A stretch of DNA of 64,000 nucleotides from Collinsella sp. Lineage in GTDB: Bacteria; Actinomycetota; Coriobacteriia; Coriobacteriales; Coriobacteriaceae. The first letter of the stretch is position 1. Each line of letters opens with the position of its first letter. Shown in pieces: positions 1-8,364 of the stretch. Location: the NCBI GenBank assembly GCA_019414265.1, contig DXMJ01000009.1:1-64000 (forward strand). Reading direction: 5' to 3'. The notes beneath the pieces are model-generated. The model saw nothing but the letters and a program-made list of their open reading frames with translations. It was not told where the DNA came from and searched no databases. A program made the translations under genes and the position numbers.

Positions 1-3000
1 CGCGCTCTGCGGAAAGGGCGTCGACCTCTTGCTCGAGTGCAAATTGCGATTTGTCGACCTGAGCGACGAAAGAGGCGAACTCTTGCTGAAGCTCAAGGGG
101 AGGCAAGGGAACCGTCATTCTCTTTAGAGCTTCTTTGGTAATTGCCTCCCTTGTTGCTCCAGCCGCTCTTGAGCCGTTTAGCAGGAGTCTCTGATACGAA
201 TCGCTGATCAGCACCGTGTTCAATAGCACCGGCAGCATCCGTTTTTGGTCGACTCTGACAATTGAGACATGCTGATTAACACGTCCACCAGCCAATTCAT
301 CTGGCAAAAGACATGAACGAGCAACCGAAGCGCCAGTAATATTCAGAAGCACGTCACCCTTCATCAGCGTGACGCCTTCTAGTTTTGCGGCTTGTTCATC
401 ATCAATACAAGCAAGGTCCTTCCACACGAAACGACCGTTGTGAACATTCGTACTTCTGACCAGCGGAACACCTTCGGCCTTGTATGCCGTTTTGCCACCT
501 CGTGGCGTTGCTCCGGAACCCAACTTGGTACAGAGGTCTTCAAGCCTAACGAAAGGCCATTTTTTACCATCGACCGGATCGCCAAATACCTCTACAAACC
601 GTGATTTGACGCTCTCCTTGAGAGCGGCGATTTGCTGTCGTTTGCTATTGATTTCATCTGTTAAGCGATTGAAATCGTCGATGAGGGCTCTCTGCTCGGA
701 GAGCGTCGGGACTGGGATGGGGTATTTGAGCAGCTCATCCTTGTCTCCGCGAGGCCTGCCGGTTCCCGTGAAGGTGGACATATCGTAGTCGAAGAAGTCC
801 TTCTGCCACAGGAGCAGATGGAGAAACTCGGGCAATAGGCTGTCGGTATTTATGCTTCGGAATACCAAAACGTCCTTGGAGCACGCCCCATCGCGGTCTG
901 CGAGCCAAATCTTCTGCAGATAGGGGCGAATATTGGAGACGAGCGTGTCTCCCTTCTTGTATGCGGTGCCAGCACTTGCCGGAAGCTCTCCACTATAGGT
1001 GGTTATGCCGCCACGGTCCTTGACCATGTTTTCCGTTGTTACGTAAGTGTCGGTGGTGATGGAACTCTGGGCCACGCTGTTGGTAACGTAGGATGTGATG
1101 TCTCTAAGCGTCTTGACTACGGTGCCCTGGGCGAACGAGCGGGGCTTGTAGAAAGAGCGGGGAATCGTAAGAGTCTCGTCGAACTTATCGGCATCAAAGT
1201 CAATGAAATCGGCGGTCTTGGCATAGTAGTAGTACTGGGCAAGGTCGCCGGGCTCAACCTGCTCGCCGGAGAACCATGCTCTGATGATGCCGCTTAGCGA
1301 GTTCGTGTCGTCCGATTCGTTGTCCGAATAGAGCACGCCCTCACCATCGATGGGCTGTATCCCCTCGTTGCCTTTGCGATTGCTCCATTTGTAGCCAAGG
1401 AAAGAGGCGATTTCCTTGGTCGTGTTAGGTGAGTTGATGATGAGCGTCTGTTCACCGCAGACGAGACCCCAAACGCGCAGGCGTTTGCGCTCTTCCTTGT
1501 GCGCATGGCGATAGAACAGCTCGTTCTCTGCTTTGAGCCGTGAGTTCTTGTCGGCCGCCTTCCAAGTCTTGCTCTTCCGAAGGGTCTTGAGCTCCTTCGA
1601 TGATTCGAAAAGATGGCAATAAACGCTGAAGTGGCGAGTGTTTGCCCATTCGTTCCAGTTAGCCTCTCCTGCGAGAAAAGCCCGGTAAGTATCTCCGTCT
1701 ACATTAATTGTGCCGAGATAAGCGTTGAAAGCGCTTTCGTCTCTCCAGCCAGTGAGCTTCCTGCGCTCAAAAACAGCGTCAACGAAATCAAGTGCGTTCG
1801 CATTGCGGGGCGGGATCTCGTCAAAGCGACGTAGGAACATAATTGCGACGTTTGTTCCTGTGGCCGCGAATGTGCCTGATCCAAACCTGGCGATGGAGAC
1901 GATCTCGAAGGAGCTCAAAAGCACATCGCGTGCGGCCATGAAACTCGAGCTCGTGCTCTTGTCGAGGATCGAGGTGGGGAGGACGATGGCGGCGTAGCCT
2001 CCGGGCCGAACAAGCTGTGCCGCACGCTCGACAAAGAGGGTCTCGATTTCCGAGCCGCTATCGCTGATGGTTTCCAGCACTTTGAGTTCGTTGTTGTGAA
2101 GCTTGAGATGCGGTTTGAAGGCCGCTACAGAGTACGGGGGATTGGCGACAAGAATGTCGAAGCGTCCCCTGTCGGTTCGGCTGTCGATTCCCTTGTCGGG
2201 ATAATTTTCAAGTCCGTCGCCGAAGACCACGTTGCTCTGCCCTGCGCCATGCATGTAGGACGAGACCTTGGAAACGCGAGCGAGTCGATAGTCCTTCTCG
2301 ATGCCGACGAGATTGTCTCTGACCCAGTCGGCGTCTCCGAGGTCATCCTCTATGGTCGGATCATATTGGCATGCGGCGTCGGAGATTTCTTCGAATCCTT
2401 CTGTGAGAAAGTGCCCCGCGCCACAGGCGTAATCGATAACGCGTGGATAGTGCACGGCACCAGCCTCGTCCTGCACGATGCTGTCGAGTGGGAGTGACTT
2501 CCAAATAAAACGGGTGATGGGCACAGGTGTGAAGAATTGGCCCTCGTTTTGCTTAAAGCCCTGATTAAGGAGCTGTTCGAAGAGGTCGCCCAAGAATTGA
2601 ATGTCTTGAGTTCCTACGATGCGATACGGCTGTAGAAGTTGCACCGTCTCTACGAGTACCTTGCCGTTCTGAAGAAAGAGTTCCTCGTTGTGGACGTCTT
2701 TGAACGCAAAGTCATTGTTGGTATAGAACTTGAGCTTGCGCAGCGTGCCGTTCAGCTCCTCGATGAGCTTCTTGCGGTGCTGGCCCGTATAGTTGCTTAT
2801 GAGGTTTTCGGCGTAGTCGTTGGGAACGTACAGGACCTCTTCCCGCATGAGCTTTCTCATGCCGTCTGAGTGGAGTCTCTGGAGCCTGTCCTGGAGCGTT
2901 TCGTAGGTGTCGCGTCCTTGGCGGTATTGGAACTCAATCTCTTGGGTTGGCATTTTCGAGAGCTCGTCTTGGAGCTTCGCGATAAAGAGCGCGATAAGGC

Positions 3001-3817
3001 GATTGAAGGCGTTCTCTTTATCGGAGACGTTGTTGTGGCGGAGGATTTCCTCGAAGCGGTTGACGATGCTGTCTTCGGCCCTGAAGTCGACAAGGTCCTT
3101 CTTGAGAAGGGGAGGAACCATCGGGTGGTATGCCGTCGACCTATCGCCAAAGAGGATGTTTCCCTCGACTTGTTGGTTGTACGTTTCCGTCCAAACTTGA
3201 TGGAGCTGTTCCACTGTATGGGCGTCGCGGTAGAGCGCAATGGTGTCATCGCGTTTGGCGAGCGCGATGAAGTTCTCGTCATCGCTGCAGTTAATTGAAA
3301 CCTGGTCTGGCACGATTTCGTTGTTGATGAAATCGCATGCAAAGAGTACCAACCAGCGAGTCGCGCGCTCTTGTTGCCAATAGGAGAGGAGTTGCCCTCC
3401 GTCTGACTGCATGTTCTTGAATTCGTTTTTGAACTCGGTTCCAGGGGTCTTGCATTCGACGATTGCGAGTGTGTCGCCCCTCTCGTCATTAATGCAGATA
3501 TCAGCGCGGCCGCTCTTTTGTTCGTGCCCAAGGGCCCATTCGCGCTCCAGCTCAAGTGATTCGGGGCGATATCCTTTGTCGAGGAGCATGGTTACGCAGG
3601 CGAGTACGACGAAGTTCTCGTTATCGGAAAAGTTACAAGTTGTGTCTTTGTTGACTTTGAACCCCAGGTCTTTCGGGTAGCCGATGCGTTTCTTGGAAAA
3701 ATCGACCGTGATTTGCGCGCTGGTCTCTTCCCAGGATTTCTGATAAACGGTGCCGTCGCCCGAGGGCTCGTAGCACAGAGCCCTAAGTGCGTCGCGAAGA
3801 TTGTCCAGAGTAATCAT
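1..3817 (-). CDS. Single-chain restriction-modification-specificity enzyme (AloI/type IIB-like), C-terminus off the window
   Basis: One open frame runs from ATG 3817 (GGAG seven bases upstream) to the window edge without a stop, giving at least 1,272 residues. The N-terminus is an HSDR_N-like nuclease of the PD-(D/E)xK type: D106, then E121 and K123 in a VECK motif. The middle is an HsdM-like adenine N6-methylase with a SAM-binding motif DYACGAG at about 462-468 and the catalytic NPPY at 559-562. The C-terminal part resembles HsdS: a first target-recognition domain (about 860-1040) ending in PVPTLSEQRAL, a helical spacer, then a second (about 1075-1245) starting with a VRLEDLCTKLGSGATP motif and ending in VPLPPLELQQEF. 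No helicase motor is present. Having R, M and S on one chain matches AloI/PpiI/CjeI-type enzymes, which cut on both sides of a bipartite site; that subclass is inference. The AT-richer codon use suggests horizontal acquisition. Confidence 0.87.
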   Translation of the reverse strand, partial: MITLDNLRDALRALCYEPSGDGTVYQKSWEETSAQITVDFSKKRIGYPKDLGFKVNKDTTCNFSDNENFVVLACVTMLLDKGYRPESLELEREWALGHEQKSGRADICINDERGDTLAIVECKTPGTEFKNEFKNMQSDGGQLLSYWQQERATRWLVLFACDFINNEIVPDQVSINCSDDENFIALAKRDDTIALYRDAHTVEQLHQVWTETYNQQVEGNILFGDRSTAYHPMVPPLLKKDLVDFRAEDSIVNRFEEILRHNNVSDKENAFNRLIALFIAKLQDELSKMPTQEIEFQYRQGRDTYETLQDRLQRLHSDGMRKLMREEVLYVPNDYAENLISNYTGQHRKKLIEELNGTLRKLKFYTNNDFAFKDVHNEELFLQNGKVLVETVQLLQPYRIVGTQDIQFLGDLFEQLLNQGFKQNEGQFFTPVPITRFIWKSLPLDSIVQDEAGAVHYPRVIDYACGAGHFLTEGFEEISDAACQYDPTIEDDLGDADWVRDNLVGIEKDYRLARVSKVSSYMHGAGQSNVVFGDGLENYPDKGIDSRTDRGRFDILVANPPYSVAAFKPHLKLHNNELKVLETISDSGSEIETLFVERAAQLVRPGGYAAIVLPTSILDKSTSSSFMAARDVLLSSFEIVSIARFGSGTFAATGTNVAIMFLRRFDEIPPRNANALDFVDAVFERRKLTGWRDESAFNAYLGTINVDGDTYRAFLAGEANWNEWANTRHFSVYCHLFESSKELKTLRKSKTWKAADKNSRLKAENELFYRHAHKEERKRLRVWGLVCGEQTLIINSPNTTKEIASFLGYKWSNRKGNEGIQPIDGEGVLYSDNESDDTNSLSGIIRAWFSGEQVEPGDLAQYYYYAKTADFIDFDADKFDETLTIPRSFYKPRSFAQGTVVKTLRDITSYVTNSVAQSSITTDTYVTTENMVKDRGGITTYSGELPASAGTAYKKGDTLVSNIRPYLQKIWLADRDGACSKDVLVFRSINTDSLLPEFLHLLLWQKDFFDYDMSTFTGTGRPRGDKDELLKYPIPVPTLSEQRALIDDFNRLTDEINSKRQQIAALKESVKSRFVEVFGDPVDGKKWPFVRLEDLCTKLGSGATPRGGKTAYKAEGVPLVRSTNVHNGRFVWKDLACIDDEQAAKLEGVTLMKGDVLLNITGASVARSCLLPDELAGGRVNQHVSIVRVDQKRMLPVLLNTVLISDSYQRLLLNGSRAAGATREAITKEALKRMTVPLPPLELQQEFASFVAQVDKSQFALEQEVDALSAER

Positions 3818-4255
3818 CTAATGTCTCCGTAGCTGCGAGGTGAAAACACAATTCGCTAATTTTATCGCAGAGGGCGCCGTAAGAACGTAGTGTGATTGGC
3901 GGTGCTGCTGCTTGCCAGGGCATTTGATTGGATGATGACGCGCACGGGGCGGGATTCGCCAGTCCGCTAAGCCACGCTGGCAACAGTAGCGTACCAGGCG
4001 GTTGCTTGCAGAGATCCTCACGCGCGCCGTGCTTGAACCACTGGAGGTACGTGTTTCTCGTCGTGCGTCCATCGGTGACCGATCCGCCTTTTACTAAACA
4101 AGTTTATCGAGCGCGCGAAGCGATTGAGCCAATGGCGAAGCTCCAACTTATTCGTCAACTCATGGGCAAGCCACCCGAGACTACTCATTTCTCCTACTAG
4201 CAATGAAGGTCTGCGACCTGCAGTTTTGCAAACTGCTTGAAAGCCACCCGATGAG
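3818..4255. other. Intergenic stretch with a possible gene remnant
   Basis: This lies between the start of the restriction enzyme and the insertion sequence. A plus-strand frame is open to a TAG at 4198-4200. Its last 40 or so codons (from about 4075) look more protein-like than the rest, with alternating charged and hydrophobic residues ending in PPETTHFSY. It has no convincing start codon or ribosome site and I do not recognise a family. It may be the 3' end of a gene cut by the IS or by recombination. A short palindrome, CAGTTT-TGC-AAACTG, sits at 4221-4235. Confidence 0.3.
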
Positions 4256-4294
4256 ATACCCCCGATTTCCACTTGGAATCGGGGGTATTTTTAT
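4256..4294 (+). terminator. Intrinsic terminator in front of the IS200 element
   Basis: A 14-bp stem (ATACCCCCGATT...AATCGGGGGTAT with one bulged T and a CC/GG pair at the ACTT loop) is followed by a T-rich run. It would stop plus-strand transcription entering the IS. IS200-type left ends commonly carry such insulators, which fits its place upstream of tnpA. Confidence 0.7.
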
Positions 4295-4341
4295 TTACAG
4301 GCTTTAGCCTGTGCGGGGCGCGCAGCGCGCCGCATCAGAAA

Positions 4342-4360
4342 CCACCCGCTATGCGGGTGG
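4342..4360 (+). repeat. IS200 left-end subterminal hairpin
   Basis: Perfect 8-bp stem CCACCCGC/GCGGGTGG with a TAT loop. Its flank (AAACCACCC) matches the right-end hairpin, as expected for the recognition hairpins of a Y1 transposase. Confidence 0.6.
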
Positions 4361-4451
4361 GGCCAAACGGCTTTACAAAGCCGCCCCCTCGCCGGACACT
4401 TGCGATTGTTCAGGCCGCAAGGAATCCGAGTCGAGAGGGCGGTGGTGGCGT

Positions 4452-4922
4452 ATGGCCCAGAAGGCCTACGGCCCGTCGCACACGAAGTGGACGTGCAAGT
4501 ACCACGTCGTGTTCACGCCGAAGTATAGGCGCAAAGTCATCTACAACCAAATAAGGTCCGACCTTGGGGAGATCTTCAGGAAGCTCTGCCAGTACAAGGG
4601 GATAGAGGTCATCGAGGGGCACCTGATGCCCGACCACGTCCACATGCTGCTGGCGATACCGCCGAAGTACAGCGTGTCCAGCGTGATGGGCTACCTGAAG
4701 GGGAAGAGCTCGCTGATGGTATTCGACAGGCACGCGAACATGAAGTACAAATTCGGCAACAGGAAGTTCTGGGCCGAGGGCCACTGCGTGTCCACCGTCG
4801 GCCTGAACGAGGCCACGATCGCGAAGTACATCCGGGAGCAGGAGAAGGCCGACATCGCGCTCGACCGGCTGAGCGCCAAGGAGTACGAGGACCCCTTCGA
4901 TAGGGGGCCGGGGCGCAAATAG
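4452..4922 (+). CDS. tnpA: IS200-type Y1 (HUH) transposase TnpA
   Basis: A 156-residue protein, the usual length for IS200 TnpA. It has the HUH metal-binding pair in PDHVHMLL (about residues 58-65) and the nucleophile tyrosine in the C-terminal helix (ATIAKYIREQ, about residue 125). The N-terminus (HTKWTCKYHVVFTPKYRRK) is typical of the Y1_Tnp domain. ATG 4452 was chosen because the protein then begins at the normal family start; the frame stays open upstream into the left-end hairpins. It would excise and insert single-stranded IS DNA. The gene looks intact. Confidence 0.92.
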   Translation: MAQKAYGPSHTKWTCKYHVVFTPKYRRKVIYNQIRSDLGEIFRKLCQYKGIEVIEGHLMPDHVHMLLAIPPKYSVSSVMGYLKGKSSLMVFDRHANMKYKFGNRKFWAEGHCVSTVGLNEATIAKYIREQEKADIALDRLSAKEYEDPFDRGPGRK

Positions 4923-5031
4923 CGCCGGTTTGACCGGCCCGTCACGGGTCAATCTGCAGTGCGGCCCGAACCCCGTGAGGGCCGGCGCCTTTAGACGCGT
5001 GCCGGAAATCCAAGGGTTACACCCTAAGAGC

Positions 5032-5057
5032 AAACCACCCCTTCTAGGGGTGGTTTT
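5032..5057. terminator. IS200 right-end hairpin, also close to the 3' end of the sirtuin operon
   Basis: An 11-bp perfect stem (AAACCACCCCT/AGGGGTGGTTT) with a TCT loop. It is the right-end partner of the IS left hairpin. It also starts only 3 bp beyond the stop codon of the minus-strand sirtuin gene at 5061, so it may end that operon. The T-tract on the minus side is weak. Confidence 0.5.
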
Positions 5058-5060
5058 GAT

Positions 5061-5948
5061 TTAAGCGTCCACGCATGAAACACGGCGCGATGAACTGCGC
5101 TGCTCGTCGCCCGTCCGCGCCGCCGAGAGCAGGGCGCCCAAATCGGCCTGGATCGCCTCTGCCTTGCTTCCAAGCTGCAACGGAGCCGAGCCGCCCGAGA
5201 TGTTTACGCTCAAAAGGTGCGCATCCGGCAGCTTCGCGGTCATGCTCCAGAACGGGAGCGTGATGATGCCGGGGGTCATCTCGCCCACGCCGAGCTCCAG
5301 CAACAGCACGCGGCGATCGCTGCGCTCGCGCACGAAGCGCTCGTATCGTCCGAGGCTCTCGCGCCAGGCCGCACCCTGCAGAAACGTGTCGTCGCGCACC
5401 CACGGCACAAGCTGCCAGCCGCAGTGCGGGCATCGGGGGACATCCTCGCTGAGGACCTCGAACCCCGCCATGCCCGCGAGCATGCGCTCGACGTAGGGGC
5501 TCGCGTCGAAGAGCTCGTCGCAGCATGGCTGCTTGCATTGAAGGTGCGCGAAGCTTCCCTGATAGTTGCAGATCCTCTCGGTGGGAAACGTCTTCTCGAC
5601 TTGGGTGTCCACATTGGTGCTCAGGATGAAGTAGTCCTTATGGCCGATGAGGGACCGTAGGTCGAGATAGGGCTGCGAGGTCGGCTCGCGCAGCATGAAG
5701 TCGATGTATCGCGCATAGTATGCCCATCGCTGCTCGAGGCTGGGGTAGAGGTGGTAGAAGCCGTCGAAAAGGCTCTTGAAGCCAAAGGCTTGCTGCCAGT
5801 CCGTCATTCCGGCGCGCGCCATGCCTGCGCGGTTGTAATGGTTGAACCCGGCGGCGCTTGACATGCCCGAGCCGATGCCGACGATGATGGCGTCGGCATC
5901 GTCGATAAGGCTTCGAAGCCTATACGCTTCCCTCTCTAGAGACGGCAT
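5061..5948 (-). CDS. Sirtuin-like (SIR2-fold) protein A, catalytic His replaced by Gln
   Basis: 295 residues; third gene of a three-gene sirtuin operon, overlapping the gene before it by 13 bp, with GAGGAG eight bases before its ATG. The NAD-binding loop reads VGIGSGMSSAAG (about 23-34) and the NAD/ribose motif is STNVDTQ (N112, D114). The residue equivalent to the catalytic histidine of deacetylase sirtuins is Q130 (NYQG). A zinc module is visible as C-x4-CC then CPHC. Macrodomain-linked class M sirtuins (SirTM), which ADP-ribosylate proteins instead of deacylating them, also have Gln here, so ADP-ribosyl transfer is the inferred chemistry. The target is unknown, and no macrodomain, GcvH or lipoate ligase gene is nearby. 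Confidence 0.8.
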   Translation of the reverse strand: MPSLEREAYRLRSLIDDADAIIVGIGSGMSSAAGFNHYNRAGMARAGMTDWQQAFGFKSLFDGFYHLYPSLEQRWAYYARYIDFMLREPTSQPYLDLRSLIGHKDYFILSTNVDTQVEKTFPTERICNYQGSFAHLQCKQPCCDELFDASPYVERMLAGMAGFEVLSEDVPRCPHCGWQLVPWVRDDTFLQGAAWRESLGRYERFVRERSDRRVLLLELGVGEMTPGIITLPFWSMTAKLPDAHLLSVNISGGSAPLQLGSKAEAIQADLGALLSAARTGDEQRSSSRRVSCVDA

Positions 5949-6634
5949 TGGGCAATCTCCTCGAAAGCCGGGGCCATATCGCCGTCAACGAGAATCGTCT
6001 CGCACGATGCATCGGGCGCCATAGCCTGGCTGTAGTTGAACACGATGTAGGTGGCGTGCTCGCAGACGTTCGCGATCTGGGCGAGCATGTGCTTTATGAT
6101 GCCGTTGCGCAGTCCCACGCCAAGTTCGAGGATGGCGACCCTGCCGTTGCGATGGGCTTGCACAAGGCGCTCGAGCTCCTCGAGCTGGGCCGTGGCGAGG
6201 GCGTCTGGATGGGCGAGACGCCGCTCGTCGATCGACGTGCGTATGCCCCCCTCCGTCTCGAGCACGCGGTTCTCGTCGAACCCGGCGCGCGCGAAGTGCC
6301 CGTCGATGTTGCATGTGACCACGAAGGTGTCGGCGTGCTCCGTAAGACGCCGCAGCCCGTTCATGAGCGAGCCGGGCTCATATTCGAGATACTCCTTTTG
6401 ATGGAACCGCTCGGCCCATCGGCGTCGCACGCTGGCATCCGGGGAAGCGAGCCCCTGCAGTATGCAGCCGATGCCGTCTGCCTGGGCGAGGTCCCCGTAC
6501 GCCTCTTGGAAATGAGCATCGGCGCAGAAAAGGTTGAGCCCCTCCGCCATGTCGAGTCCGTTGCTAGCGCCGATGATGACAAGATCCGCTTCGGCTAGCG
6601 CCCTGCCTATGCGAACTGCTTTCGCCGTCTCCAT
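5936..6634 (-). CDS. Sirtuin-like protein B, short form without zinc module
   Basis: 232 residues; middle gene of the sirtuin operon, starting 3 bp after the upstream gene stops (GGGAGG six bases before ATG). It keeps a Rossmann loop (IIGASNGLDMAEG, about 20-32) and TCNIDGHF (N109, D111), close to the canonical TQNIDGLH. At the catalytic His position it has Glu (ETEGG, E128), and it lacks the four-cysteine zinc ribbon of its two neighbours. The C-terminal LELGVGLRNGI motif is shared with both. It may be a catalytically altered partner or a regulatory subunit of the other two. The family assignment rests on motif order and on its neighbours. Confidence 0.7.
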   Translation of the reverse strand: METAKAVRIGRALAEADLVIIGASNGLDMAEGLNLFCADAHFQEAYGDLAQADGIGCILQGLASPDASVRRRWAERFHQKEYLEYEPGSLMNGLRRLTEHADTFVVTCNIDGHFARAGFDENRVLETEGGIRTSIDERRLAHPDALATAQLEELERLVQAHRNGRVAILELGVGLRNGIIKHMLAQIANVCEHATYIVFNYSQAMAPDASCETILVDGDMAPAFEEIAQCRL

Positions 6635-6637
6635 GCG

Positions 6638-7615
6638 CTACCTCCCCAGCGTCTTGCGCACGTCGGCAAGCACGTCGGCAAGCACGTCGGCGATGTCGGC
6701 GCGAACGGCGAGCCCCCGATCCTCGATCGCGCGGGGGAGAAACTGCGTCTTGTTGTTTACGGCGATGTAGCTGGCCTGCGGTAACTGCGCCGTGAGGGCC
6801 CAGAACGGCTCCTGGATAAACGCGGGCGTCATGCGGCCCACACCCAGCTCGAGGAAGAGGATCCTCTGCCGTGCGTGCGCGTCGAGCCATTCGGACACCT
6901 TGCGGTACTGCTCCTCGTAGAGTTCGCCCTGCAGGAAGTTGCCGTAGCCGCGAACCCAGGGGAACGCCTCTGCCCCGCAGTGCGGGCAGCGCGGCACGAG
7001 CTCTGTCGGAACCTCAAGGCCGTCTCCCATGGCCTCTACCATGTTGGAGACCGGCTCGACCGCATCCCACACCGCGTCGGTGCAACAGCGGGAGCACTGA
7101 AAGAAGCGGTGGTCGCCTTGGATCTCTGCCACTTTCTCCCAGGGATAGAGCTTCACAAACTGCGTGTCCTGGTTGGTGGTGAGCACGAAGAAATCCTTCT
7201 CGGCGAGAATGGCGTCGAGGTCCCTGTAGGGCTTGCGCAGCGGGGCGTTGAGCGTGGTGTCGAGGAAGGTGGCGAGGTATCCCCAGCGCGCCTCGGCGGT
7301 GGGCCAGCGGTAGAACGACCCCTCGAAAGCGCCCTTGAAACCGTAGCGCTCGGCGAATTTGCCGAAATGCTTGCGATAGGTCGCGTTGTCCTCGTAGTAG
7401 AAGTCGCCGCCGCCCGCCGCGGAGAGCCCGGAGGCCCCGCCCACCAGCACGCAATCGGCTTCTTCGATCATACGGGCGAAGTCCTCGATTTGCTGGTCGT
7501 AGGGCTCGGGCTCGCGGTCACTCAGCTCATAGGGCGTGCTGCCGCTGCGGTAGGCGGCATGAAGGGAAAACGATCGGTTGGTGAGCTCGATAACGAGCTG
7601 CTCGTACAGGGTCAC
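6638..7615 (-). CDS. Sirtuin-like protein C, catalytic His replaced by Gln
   Basis: 325 residues, first gene of the operon. I place the start at GTG 7615 because AGAAGG lies seven bases upstream and the frame further 5' runs through the promoter. Motifs are VGGASGLSAAGGG (about 58-70), TTNQDTQ (N148, D150), Q166 in EIQGD where classical sirtuins have His, a zinc ribbon (C-x2-CC ... CPHC), and LELGVGRMTP near the C-terminus. It is a clear paralogue of the gene at 5061. Like class M sirtuins it should bind NAD+ and may transfer ADP-ribose. A divergent TetR-type gene with an operator-like palindrome sits just upstream. The C-terminus holds three ADVL repeats. Confidence 0.8.
   Translation of the reverse strand: MTLYEQLVIELTNRSFSLHAAYRSGSTPYELSDREPEPYDQQIEDFARMIEEADCVLVGGASGLSAAGGGDFYYEDNATYRKHFGKFAERYGFKGAFEGSFYRWPTAEARWGYLATFLDTTLNAPLRKPYRDLDAILAEKDFFVLTTNQDTQFVKLYPWEKVAEIQGDHRFFQCSRCCTDAVWDAVEPVSNMVEAMGDGLEVPTELVPRCPHCGAEAFPWVRGYGNFLQGELYEEQYRKVSEWLDAHARQRILFLELGVGRMTPAFIQEPFWALTAQLPQASYIAVNNKTQFLPRAIEDRGLAVRADIADVLADVLADVRKTLGR
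6658..6691. repeat. 12-bp tandem repeat inside sirtuin C
   Basis: GCACGTCGGCAA is present about three times (the third copy partial). It encodes repeated ADVL near the C-terminus. A whole-codon unit can expand or contract without a frameshift. Confidence 0.7.
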
Positions 7616-7634
7616 TGGATACCTTCTTTCAGCT

Positions 7635-7654
7635 ATTATAAACAGGTGTCTATA
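7635..7654 (-). promoter_or_regulatory. -10 box and TetR-type operator of the sirtuin operon
   Basis: On the minus strand a TATAAT box (7640-7635) is overlapped by the palindrome TATAAACA-GG-TGTCTATA (7637-7654, seven of eight pairs matching). It lies between the divergent sirtuin and TetR genes. A repressor bound here would cover the -10 element. Assignment to the neighbouring TetR protein is inference. Confidence 0.55.
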
Positions 7655-7758
7655 AAAAGTATCCATGTCGATTTGCTTAAGAGCAATGAACAGCTTCGGC
7701 CTGCTGTCGATAAACGAGCGTTTGCCGGGCATTGTCGAGCGTTGCAATTGGAGGGGTA

Positions 7759-8319
7759 ATGGAAGCGGGGAAGATCGATCGTCGCCGACGCTATACACTC
7801 TCGGTCATACGGGAGGCGTTCTTCGCGCTGCTGGCCGAGGTCGGCTTCACGAAGATGACGGTAGCGGATATCTGCCGCCGCGCCGATATCAACCGTGGCA
7901 CGTTCTATCTGCACTACGAGGACAAGTTCGCCCTGCTCGACGCGCTTATCGACGAGGCCTTGGCGGCGGTGCCGCCGCTCGAGGGAACGGAGGCGGGTGC
8001 CCTCTGCCAGCGTCCGCCGGCAAACGATGACTATTATCTGCTCTACTCGGATGACGACGCGTACGCCCGGGTGGCACAGCGCGTCGTCGAGCGCGGCGCC
8101 GAGCAGATGGTTCCCTCGATCATGGAGGAGACTGGGCTTTCGCGCGAGGACGCCTATCTGCTCTTCGTCCACAACGTCCAGGGAAATCTCGCGGTCAACC
8201 GCCTGCTCGGTTGGAGGCGAGGGCCCGAGTTTGCCCACGCTCAGGAGCTGCTCAGCGCCTATTCCGAAGGAGGCTTGCGAGCGGTTACGACTCGCCATGA
8301 TTCCTGCAGTTCATCTTGA
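7759..8319 (+). CDS. TetR/AcrR-family regulator, divergent to the sirtuin operon
   Basis: 186 residues. The N-terminal helix-turn-helix is typical of TetR: LLAEVGFTKMTVADICRRAD followed by INRGTFYLHYEDK. The C-terminal region (about 75-175) is the variable ligand and dimer domain, with a TetR_C_33-like FVHNVQGNL stretch. ATG 7759 is preceded by GGAGGGG; an in-frame ATG at 7732 has no such site. Divergent to the sirtuins and next to the palindrome at 7637-7654, it probably represses them and possibly itself. The inducer is unknown. Confidence 0.88.
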   Translation: MEAGKIDRRRRYTLSVIREAFFALLAEVGFTKMTVADICRRADINRGTFYLHYEDKFALLDALIDEALAAVPPLEGTEAGALCQRPPANDDYYLLYSDDDAYARVAQRVVERGAEQMVPSIMEETGLSREDAYLLFVHNVQGNLAVNRLLGWRRGPEFAHAQELLSAYSEGGLRAVTTRHDSCSSS

Positions 8320-8364
8320 CTGCGGGTCATTTCAGGCAGGCGGCGCAGCTATGAACAAGAAGAG

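Larger units (their letters stand above)
4297..5057 (+). mobile_element. IS200-type insertion sequence (IS200/IS605 family, transposase only)
   Basis: A Y1 transposase gene is flanked by subterminal hairpins of related sequence. The left end has AAACCACCCGC-TAT-GCGGGTGG at 4339-4360 and the right end AAACCACCCCT-TCT-AGGGGTGGTTT at 5032-5056. IS200/IS605 transposases recognise such subterminal hairpins rather than terminal inverted repeats. Further palindromes lie at 4297-4312 (ACAGGCT/AGCCTGT) and near 4318-4333. No tnpB is present, so it is the IS200 layout. Exact ends are uncertain, because this family makes no target duplications. Confidence 0.7.

Noticed and set aside
2857..3555. A 232-codon minus-strand frame within the restriction-enzyme gene
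   Set aside because: It is in another frame of the much longer R-M-S gene, which carries all recognisable motifs.
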